A model generated the notes under the pieces. That model saw only the letters and a list, made by a program, of their open reading frames with translations, made no database searches and was not told the DNA's origin. This document shows, one piece after another, positions 1-4,985 of a stretch of DNA of 7,063 nucleotides. The DNA comes from an uncultured Bacteroidales bacterium (GTDB lineage: Bacteria > Bacteroidota > Bacteroidia > Bacteroidales > Paludibacteraceae), in the NCBI GenBank assembly GCA_903873355.1, contig CAIQOG010000461.1, positions 1-7,063 on the forward strand, written 5' to 3'. The translations under genes and the position numbers were made by a program. Positions within the stretch are counted from its first letter, which is position 1. Each line of letters opens with the position of its first letter.

Positions 1-785
1 CTAACTGACATATTACCTTCATAGGACACACGAGGTTTTGAGCCTTTTTCTCCTTTTTTCGTGGTGATTATGATAACTCCATTGGAAGCACGGGAACCAT
101 AAATAGCAGTTGCCGATGCATCTTTTAATACCGTAAAGCTTTCAATATCATTTGGATTGATTGCACTTAACGGATTTGCAACTCCTTTAATTCCATCATT
201 ATCCATAGCTAAACCATCAATTACAATTAATGGATCGTTGCTTGCATTTAAAGAAGAACCGCCACGAATTCGAATGGTTGAACTTCCACCTGGGGTTCCT
301 CCACCTGAAGTAACAACTACTCCGGCTATTTTTCCAACAATCATGTCTTGAGCGTTGTTGGTAAGACCTTTGTTTAACTTATCCGGCTTAATTGCTGTGA
401 TTGAGCCTGTAGCGTCATTCTTTTTCACAACGCCATAACCAATGGCAACTACTTCGCCAAGGGCAACCGCATTTTCTTTTAATTGAATGACAATTGTTTT
501 TTTACCTGCAACCGGCACTTCTTCGGTTAGGTAACCGAGGTATTTTACAACCAGTGTTGCTTTTGAAGAGACAGAGATAGTAAAAGCACCATCTAAGTTT
601 GTAATTACTCCCTTGTTCGTTCCTTTTTCAAGAATACTTGCTCCTAGAATGGGATCACCATTAGCAGCATCTTTCACGACTCCTGAAACTGATATTTGTT
701 GCGCATTGGCAGAAATGCCAAAAACAAACATCACAAATACGCCTAAAAATACTCGTAGATTGAGTTTAATGTGACTGTACTTCAT
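1..785 (-). CDS. SusC/RagA-family TonB-dependent outer-membrane receptor, N-terminal part (truncated by window edge)
   Basis: The reverse strand is open from an ATG at 785-783 to the window edge: 261 codons, with the rest of the gene outside. Residues 1-28 form a signal peptide (hydrophobic core around 12-24, cleavage after ANA before QQ). Residues 31-105 form a carboxypeptidase-regulatory-like beta-sandwich domain (SVSGVVKDAANGDPILGAS, then NLDGAFTISV and the YLGY motif). A TonB plug domain follows from about 110, with the SusC/RagA hallmarks IRIRGGSS (171-178), PLIVIDG (185-191), NPNDIESFTVLKDASATAIY (210-229) and the GSRASNGVIIITTKKG stretch ending at 245. Family members form the outer-membrane barrel that imports glycans with a SusD lipoprotein lid. 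Barrel and SusD gene would lie beyond position 1. Being divergent from a LacI regulator and a GH13/MFS operon, it probably imports maltooligosaccharides; that substrate is inferred from context. Confidence 0.95.
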   Translation of the reverse strand, partial: MKYSHIKLNLRVFLGVFVMFVFGISANAQQISVSGVVKDAANGDPILGASILEKGTNKGVITNLDGAFTISVSSKATLVVKYLGYLTEEVPVAGKKTIVIQLKENAVALGEVVAIGYGVVKKNDATGSITAIKPDKLNKGLTNNAQDMIVGKIAGVVVTSGGGTPGGSSTIRIRGGSSLNASNDPLIVIDGLAMDNDGIKGVANPLSAINPNDIESFTVLKDASATAIYGSRASNGVIIITTKKGEKGSKPRVSYEGNMSV

Positions 786-891
786 GCATTGATTTTTTTA
801 AATAATTTTAAATATGAGGTTTTGTATTTTTCCAACTATATAGTATGCAAGTATTAACACATCATTCTATATAATCAAGAAATAACATCGA

Positions 892-899
892 CAAAAATA
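892..899 (-). promoter_or_regulatory. Candidate -7 element for the susC-like gene
   Basis: On the minus strand the bases read TATTTTTG, a full match to the Bacteroidota -7 consensus TAnnTTTG, and would give a leader of roughly 100 nt. The region 19-21 bp upstream has no TTTG -33 element, so the assignment is weak. Confidence 0.3.
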
Positions 900-955
900 G
901 AGCAATAAAAATAATCTCTAATCTATGTTCAGGAATTATAAAACGAAAATCTTAT

Positions 956-967
956 GCAAACGTTTGC
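956..967. promoter_or_regulatory. Probable LacI-family operator (perfect palindrome GCAAACGTTTGC)
   Basis: This is a perfect 12-bp palindrome with a central CG, the usual symmetry and centre of operators bound by LacI/GalR-family dimers, whose hinge helices insert at the central CpG. It lies between a LacI-family gene and a divergent SusC gene, so the adjacent regulator (1162-2172) is the likely ligand. It is about 60 bp from each candidate -7 element (892-899 and 1021-1028). That is too far for simple promoter occlusion, and would fit activation or looping if those promoter calls are right. Binding by this regulator is inferred. Confidence 0.65.
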
Positions 968-987
968 GATTTAAATTTACAATTTTG

Positions 988-1010
988 TCCGAAATAATTT
1001 TTTATTCGGA
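988..1010. repeat. Inverted repeat TCCGAA ... TTCGGA around the predicted -33 element
   Basis: Perfect 6-bp arms at 988-993 and 1005-1010 can be extended to nine pairs with one bulge, leaving a TTTT loop at 998-1001. It may be a regulator site over the promoter or a weak hairpin; no specific protein can be named. Confidence 0.4.
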
Positions 1011-1028
1011 TAATCTGTTTTACTTTTG
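998..1028 (+). promoter_or_regulatory. Candidate Bacteroidota-type promoter for the lacI-MFS-GH13 unit
   Basis: TACTTTTG at 1021-1028 matches the -7 consensus TAnnTTTG completely. Nineteen bases upstream lies TTTT (998-1001), three of four matches to the TTTG -33 element. Transcription would start near 1035, giving a leader of about 125 nt before lacI. The -33 position falls in the loop of an inverted repeat (988-1010). Confidence 0.45.
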
Positions 1029-1032
1029 TATA

Positions 1033-1048
1033 TTGTTTAAATAAACAA
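1033..1048. repeat. 16-bp palindrome with 7-bp arms (TTGTTTA-AA-TAAACAA)
   Basis: The arms at 1033-1039 and 1042-1048 are perfectly complementary around a 2-bp centre. It starts a few bases after the candidate -7 element, so it would span the predicted transcription start, a position suited to a repressor site. The composition is AT-rich, so chance occurrence is possible. Confidence 0.35.
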
Positions 1049-1161
1049 ATTTATACATATTATATTTTACCTTATAAAAAGGTGATATTACATACTGATT
1101 ATCTGATATTTATCTAAAAATACATATTGAACTTTTTTATCAACACGGTAATCATTGAACC

Positions 1162-2172
1162 ATGAAAAAAGCTCCTATTACGATTAAAGACATTGGTCGT
1201 GCGCTTAACATTTCTCCTTCCACAGTTTCAAGAGCACTGAAGAACCATCCGGATATAAGTCAGGACACCAAAGATGCAGTAAATAAATACGCTAAGGAAT
1301 TTCACTACAAGCCCAACACGCTGGCTTTAAGCCTGAGAATGAGCAGAAATAACACGATTGGCGTTATTGTACCGGAAATAAATAATTATTTCTTTTCATC
1401 AATTCTTTCAGGAATTGAAGACGTAGCTAATCAGGAAGATTTTAATGTGATTGTTTGTCAATCAAGCGAAAATTACGAAAAAGAAGTCAGGGATACTAAA
1501 GCCCTGATTTCAACACGAGTCTCTGGTGTACTTGCCTCACTTTGTAAACACACTACCAACTACGACCATTTTCAGGATATTATCGACAGCGATATACCAT
1601 TGGTATTTTTCGACAGGATTTGTATCGGAATCAATACTGACCGTGTAGTGGTAGACGATTACGCCGGAGCATTTGCAGCAGTAGAATACCTGATTCAATC
1701 CGGTTGCAAACGAATTGCTTTTTATAGTTCACCACTACATTTGGAAATTTCAAAAAACAGAAAAAATGGATATCTGGATGCGCTTCGCAAATACGGTCTG
1801 CCTGTAGACGAGAGTTTGATAAAGGTATGCGACACCCGCGAAGAAGCCATTATTATTACCCCTGAAATACTTGACAGGCCTGATCGACCCGATGGTTTTT
1901 TTGCCATAAACGACCATTGCGCAGCAGGAATTCTTTATGCCGTAAAGCTAGCAAAACTGAGAATACCTGAAGATGTATCTATTTTTGGATTCTCAGATGG
2001 TGAACTTGCAAAAGCCTGTGACCCAATGTTAAGTACTGTGGAGCAACACGGTTATGAAATGGGGAAAAATGCGGCTAAACTTTTGCTCGACAAAATTAAT
2101 GATATAACTCATGGCCAATATACAAATAAGATTGTTAAAACAAATCTCATTATACGCGGAACGACAAGATAA
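1162..2172 (+). CDS. LacI/GalR-family transcriptional regulator
   Basis: This 336-residue protein has the full length and order of a LacI-family regulator. Residues 6-33 hold the helix-turn-helix (ITIKDIGRALNISPSTVSRAL, close to the family pattern T-x-x-D-I-A-x-x-x-x-V-S-x-x-T-V-S-R-x-L). Residues 51-61 (NTLALSLRMSR) are the hinge helix with the minor-groove leucine. The periplasmic-binding-protein-like sensor domain starts at TIGVIVPEINNYFF (65-78) and includes PLVFFDR, DDYAGAFAAVEYLI, GCKRIAF and the GFSD and PMLSTVEQ motifs near the C-terminus. It probably senses a sugar from alpha-glucan breakdown and acts at the palindrome 956-967. Using LacI rather than a membrane SusR-type or hybrid two-component regulator is common in Bacteroidota maltose loci. 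The stop codon touches the left end of the inserted repeat cassette, and the protein looks complete. No Shine-Dalgarno precedes the ATG; the start keeps the whole HTH. Confidence 0.95.
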   Translation: MKKAPITIKDIGRALNISPSTVSRALKNHPDISQDTKDAVNKYAKEFHYKPNTLALSLRMSRNNTIGVIVPEINNYFFSSILSGIEDVANQEDFNVIVCQSSENYEKEVRDTKALISTRVSGVLASLCKHTTNYDHFQDIIDSDIPLVFFDRICIGINTDRVVVDDYAGAFAAVEYLIQSGCKRIAFYSSPLHLEISKNRKNGYLDALRKYGLPVDESLIKVCDTREEAIIITPEILDRPDRPDGFFAINDHCAAGILYAVKLAKLRIPEDVSIFGFSDGELAKACDPMLSTVEQHGYEMGKNAAKLLLDKINDITHGQYTNKIVKTNLIIRGTTR

Positions 2173-2228
2173 TTTCGTTTCATGTTCCACGTTCAAAGTT
2201 TCATGTTTTACGTTTGATGTATTACGTT
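2173..2228 (-). repeat. Left array of eight degenerate 7-bp units (reverse orientation)
   Basis: Starting directly after the lacI stop codon, eight consecutive heptamers share the pattern nnAnGTT, with TCATGTT occurring twice (2180-2186 and 2201-2207). Read on the other strand they are AACATGA-like, the same family as the right array but more diverged. The array also contains TACGTTTG (2209-2216), a match to the -7 consensus TAnnTTTG, which might drive the downstream gene; no -33 element is evident. Confidence 0.7.
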
Positions 2229-2280
2229 TTTAATTTATCAGAATTCATTACAATCAATAAACTACAAAGACTAATTTTTT

Positions 2281-2691
2281 ATGGCAACAATTCAACGATT
2301 TGAAGATTTAGAAGTTTGGAAAAAAGCCAGAGAAATATGCAAATATATTTTTCAAATAACTCAAAAGGAACAATTTTCAAAAGATTTTTCATTAAAGGAT
2401 CAGATTAAACGATCTAGTGGTTCTGCTATGGATAATATTGCAGAAGGTTTTGAACGAGATGGAAACAAAGAATTTATTAATTTTCTAACAATTTCAAAAG
2501 GATCTATTGGAGAAGTTCGGTCACAAAGTTACAGAGCATTTGATTATGGTTATATAAATCAGGAAGAATTTGATTTTCTTTTAAAAGAAACTATTACACT
2601 TTCAGAAAGATTAGGAAAATTCATCAGTTATCTTAGAAACACAGAATTCAAAGGCGTGAAATTCAAAAAAGATAAGGATAAAGCCGAATAA
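2281..2691 (+). CDS. Four-helix-bundle protein, 23S rRNA intervening-sequence (S23/IVP) family
   Basis: This 136-residue protein matches the small four-helix-bundle family (TIGR02436 / 23S_rRNA_IVP), usually about 115-125 residues. Visible family motifs are [13 protein letters not shown] (6-18, helix 1), [20 protein letters not shown] (38-57, helix 2), [15 protein letters not shown] (68-82, helix 3) and [16 protein letters not shown] (103-118, helix 4). A lysine-rich tail (124-134) goes slightly beyond the usual end. First described members are encoded inside intervening sequences of 23S rRNA genes, as in Leptospira; most others are free-standing and of unknown function. Oligomeric nucleic-acid binding is plausible but unproven. 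The first 360 bases are about 28% GC, clearly below both neighbours, and the gene sits between inverted heptamer arrays, so it is probably acquired and has no obvious role in sugar use. The start is supported by the typical [13 protein letters not shown] N-terminus. Confidence 0.9.
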   Translation: MATIQRFEDLEVWKKAREICKYIFQITQKEQFSKDFSLKDQIKRSSGSAMDNIAEGFERDGNKEFINFLTISKGSIGEVRSQSYRAFDYGYINQEEFDFLLKETITLSERLGKFISYLRNTEFKGVKFKKDKDKAE

Positions 2692-2693
2692 TA

Positions 2694-2749
2694 ACCAGAA
2701 ACACGAAACGCAAAACATGAAACACGAAACACGAAACACGAAACCAAAA
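2694..2749 (+). repeat. Right array of eight 7-bp units, consensus ACACGAA
   Basis: Three bases after the four-helix-bundle stop codon, eight contiguous heptamers run for 56 bp. Four are exact ACACGAA (2701-2707, 2722-2728, 2729-2735, 2736-2742); the rest are variants such as ACATGAA (2715-2721) and, at the ends, ACCAGAA and ACCAAAA. It is the same length as the left array and opposite in orientation. The ATG of the next gene (2717-2719) lies in the fourth unit, so units four to eight are translated as Met-Lys-His-Glu-Thr-Arg-Asn-Thr-Lys-Pro. Confidence 0.9.
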
Positions 2750-4027
2750 TTATCTTTCGGACAAATAATAAACATGAGTTTCGGTTTTCTCGGAATTCAA
2801 TTTGGATTTGCATTACAGAACGGTAATGCATCTCGTATTTTAATGACTTTCGGTGCTGATGTTCATCAATTAAGCTGGTTTTGGTTGGTTGCACCCATAA
2901 CAGGAATGATTATTCAGCCCATTATAGGATATTTCAGCGATCGTACCTGGGGAAAACTTGGCAGAAGACGACCCTATTTTTTGGTTGGTGCCATTCTTAC
3001 AAGTATTGCATTGATTCTAATGCCTAATGCACCTCATTTATCTAATTTTATTGCTCCAATGTTTATTGGAGGTGGTCTTTTGATGATTATGGATGCTTCG
3101 ATAAATGTTTCGATGGAACCATTCAGAGCGTTGGTAGCCGATAAACTCCCTGAAGAACAGCACACACTTGGATTTTCTATTCAGACCTTGCTTATTGGTG
3201 TCGGTGCTGTAGTTGGGTCGTGGCTACCTTATATTCTTGGCAACTGGATGGGAATATCAAAGGTCAGCTCAAAAGGTTTAGTTCCGGACAATGTTACCTA
3301 TTCTTTTTATTTCGGAGCTTTTATTTTGATTAGCAGCATTTTATGGACAGTTTTCAGCACCGATGAATATCCGCCCGAACAACTTGTTGAAAATTCTGAC
3401 GCTGAACAAAAAGAAAAATTCTTCATTCCACCGGTTATGATTCAACTTCTTGTGGTTCAATTCTTTTCGTGGTTTGCCTTATTTTCGATGTGGGTTTACA
3501 CAACGCCAGCAGTGGCTTTACGTTTCTATGGAACGACTGACGCAAACTCACCTGCATTTCAGGAAGCCGGAAACTGGGTGGGAATTTTATTCGGTATTTA
3601 TAATGGCATTTCTGCCATTTTAGCACTTGTATTGCCGGTATTAGCAAAAAAACACACCAAAAAAGGAACTCACGCCATTGCACTTGCTTTAGGTGGTTTA
3701 TCCTTACTTTCATTTTTTATTATTAAAGATGCTCATTGGCTTATCGTTCCTATGATTGGAATAGGAATAGCCTGGGCAAGCATTCTGGCAATGCCGTATG
3801 CCATGCTTGCAAATTCAATACCTGCAAAAAAAATGGGAATGTATATGGGATTATTCAATATGTCAATTACTATTCCTCAGATTATCAGTGGTATATTTAC
3901 AGGTTTGATTCTCAAGTATATGTTTGCTGATAATCCGTTGTTATGTATTATTATGGCAGGAATTTCGATGCTGCTTGCCGGCGTTTTATCATTACTAATT
4001 AAAGAAAAAAGTAAATCAATCAGCTAA
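2717..4027 (+). CDS. MFS sugar transporter, SLC45/maltose-sucrose symporter type
   Basis: This 436-residue, very hydrophobic protein should have twelve membrane helices. KLSFGQIINMSFGFLGIQFG (11-30) is the typical first helix of the SLC45-like branch found beside maltose genes in Bacteroidota. GYFSDRTWGKLGRRRPYFLV (71-90) is the conserved loop 2-3 motif (D-R-T-x-x-x-x-G-R-R-R-P). A charged loop at about 220-235 separates the two six-helix halves. It probably moves maltose or short maltooligosaccharides across the inner membrane with a proton; the substrate is inferred from the locus. The ATG at 2717 lies in the heptamer array and residues 1-9 are repeat-encoded. The next in-frame ATG (2774) would delete the conserved KLSFGQI, and no GTG or TTG lies between, so 2717 is preferred. 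No Shine-Dalgarno is visible. The gap to the next gene is 10 bp. Confidence 0.9.
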   Translation: MKHETRNTKPKLSFGQIINMSFGFLGIQFGFALQNGNASRILMTFGADVHQLSWFWLVAPITGMIIQPIIGYFSDRTWGKLGRRRPYFLVGAILTSIALILMPNAPHLSNFIAPMFIGGGLLMIMDASINVSMEPFRALVADKLPEEQHTLGFSIQTLLIGVGAVVGSWLPYILGNWMGISKVSSKGLVPDNVTYSFYFGAFILISSILWTVFSTDEYPPEQLVENSDAEQKEKFFIPPVMIQLLVVQFFSWFALFSMWVYTTPAVALRFYGTTDANSPAFQEAGNWVGILFGIYNGISAILALVLPVLAKKHTKKGTHAIALALGGLSLLSFFIIKDAHWLIVPMIGIGIAWASILAMPYAMLANSIPAKKMGMYMGLFNMSITIPQIISGIFTGLILKYMFADNPLLCIIMAGISMLLAGVLSLLIKEKSKSIS

Positions 4028-4037
4028 AACAAATTTT

Positions 4038-4985
4038 ATGGATGCAATCACAAACGATGAAAAATGGTTAATTATTGAAGATGAATTTTCTGCTATACCC
4101 AATTCTGATTTTAGTTTAAGTAATGCTGTACTTTTTCAAAAATCTAATTTTGAAGAAATTTGTACTTCAGAAACTGATCGCGGAACATACATGCAAGGAA
4201 TTAATTCATTCAAAAGTGAAAACAACCAACTTGCCATTCTACCCGACTGGACTTCGCTGAATGTCCGACTGAATGCCGAACAGCTTGATCTTGCGACATG
4301 CGAAATACTGAATTACAAGCGATTATTAAACATGCAACATGGGATTCTTGAAAGAAAATTTGAGGTTATGACAGCCGAGAAAAATCATATTGAAGTATCT
4401 GTTGAGCGTTTACTGAGTATAGTACAGCCCGAAATTGGAGCAATCAGATTTTCTGTAAAGTCAATAAATTTTACAGGTCGTATTTCATTTTTACCGGTAA
4501 TTAATGGCGAAGTCAACTTTAATAATTCTGAAGATGACAATCCTGAATGGAATGTACTTCAATCTAAAACACTAAGCGATGTGGCACATTTATGGATACA
4601 AACCCGTAAAACCAATTTTCAGGTATGCGAAGCAATGACATATGATTTGTTTAAAAACAACGCACAAATCAAATATAACCCAACAAAAATTGAAAAGCAG
4701 AAAGTAGCCGGATTCTCGCTTGTAACGGACATCAAAGAAGGTGACACTGTTTGTGTTTATAAATTCGTATCCATTCTCAACTCAAATGCTCATTCATATA
4801 ACGAACTCACAACATTGGCCTGTGAGAAGGCTTTACAGGCAAAACACACCGGTTGGAATGAACTGGTTGATGAAAATATACATGCATGGGCTGCCAAATG
4901 GGACTCAATTACAAACAATTTTGACGAACCATTATCTAAGGAAGAAATCATCAAACATTATCAACAAATATGCTCTTTAAAATGA
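4038..4985 (+). CDS. Free-standing GH65 (maltose phosphorylase-like) N-terminal domain, catalytic domain absent
   Basis: This 315-residue protein resembles only the N-terminal beta-sandwich and linker of GH65 maltose/kojibiose-type phosphorylases, which are usually about 750-800 residues. Matching stretches in order are WLIIEDEF (10-17), FSLSNAVLFQKSNFEE (25-40), RGTYMQGI (48-55), PDWTSLNVRLNAEQLDL (69-85), RLLNMQHGILERKFEV (95-110), VERLLSIVQPEIGAIRFSV (122-140), ISFLPVINGEV (149-159) and HAWAAKWDS (282-290). The (alpha/alpha)6 catalytic barrel with its catalytic glutamate and phosphate site should begin soon after residue 290; instead the protein ends in EEIIKHYQQICSLK. The usual GNGxxGxR motif is degenerate (SNAVLFQK), and the following loop is shortened. 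It therefore cannot be a phosphorylase alone. The frame is intact, 10 bp after the MFS gene, and its TGA overlaps the next ATG, so it is probably still translated. It may be a degenerating remnant or a repurposed binding domain. Confidence 0.75.
   Translation: MDAITNDEKWLIIEDEFSAIPNSDFSLSNAVLFQKSNFEEICTSETDRGTYMQGINSFKSENNQLAILPDWTSLNVRLNAEQLDLATCEILNYKRLLNMQHGILERKFEVMTAEKNHIEVSVERLLSIVQPEIGAIRFSVKSINFTGRISFLPVINGEVNFNNSEDDNPEWNVLQSKTLSDVAHLWIQTRKTNFQVCEAMTYDLFKNNAQIKYNPTKIEKQKVAGFSLVTDIKEGDTVCVYKFVSILNSNAHSYNELTTLACEKALQAKHTGWNELVDENIHAWAAKWDSITNNFDEPLSKEEIIKHYQQICSLK

Larger units (their letters stand above)
786..1161. promoter_or_regulatory. Divergent regulatory region between susC-like and lacI-like genes
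   Basis: This 376-bp, very AT-rich region has no credible gene. It must hold the promoters of both divergent units. Visible in it are a perfect 12-bp LacI-type palindrome (956-967), a TCCGAA/TTCGGA inverted repeat (988-1010), a Bacteroidota-type -7 element on the plus strand (1021-1028), a 16-bp palindrome TTGTTTAAATAAACAA (1033-1048), a small ACCTT/AAGGT inverted repeat (1069-1083) and a 10-bp palindrome ACTATATAGT (835-844). On the minus strand the only full match to TAnnTTTG is TATTTTTG at 899-892, with no good TTTG at the expected distance upstream. Neither start codon has an evident Shine-Dalgarno sequence, which is usual in this phylum. Confidence 0.7.
2167..2755. mobile_element. Putative inserted cassette: four-helix-bundle gene between inverted heptamer-repeat arrays
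   Basis: The two flanks of the four-helix-bundle gene are imperfect inverted repeats of about 60 bp. The outermost 9 bp match perfectly (AGATAATTT at 2167-2175 against AAATTATCT at 2747-2755), as does an internal 12-bp block (GTTTCATGTTTT at 2198-2209 against its complement at 2712-2723). The 53 columns after the outer 9 bp align with one gap at about 37 identities by hand. Both arms consist of in-phase 7-bp units. The block lies between the lacI stop and the MFS coding region, where a transporter would normally follow directly. The enclosed gene is about 28% GC against about 40% nearby. There is no transposase, so the means of movement is unknown. The outer 9 bp may be coincidental, because on the right they encode Lys-Leu-Ser, which looks native to the transporter. 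Confidence 0.55.

Noticed and set aside
157..351. Plus-strand open frame of 64 codons
   Set aside because: It lies antisense within the clear SusC-type coding region on the minus strand and its translation resembles no protein.
835..844. Palindrome ACTATATAGT upstream of the susC-like gene
   Set aside because: It is short and AT-rich in an AT-rich leader, so chance is a sufficient explanation.
2281..2691. Diversity-generating retroelement accessory protein (Avd), which is also a four-helix bundle
   Set aside because: No reverse transcriptase or template/variable repeat pair is visible, and the motifs fit the intervening-sequence protein family better.
2694..2749. CRISPR-like array
   Set aside because: The units are 7 bp, contiguous and without spacers, and no cas genes are present.
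2628..2894. Minus-strand open frame whose product contains FVFRVSCFAFRVS-type repeats
   Set aside because: This is the translation of the right heptamer array in antisense, joined to antisense of the MFS gene; it is not a credible protein.
4970..4972. Alternative start of the GH13 gene
   Set aside because: The ATG at 4982 gives the ATGA overlap and a standard signal peptide starting MKR; the earlier ATG adds only four residues, though it cannot be excluded.
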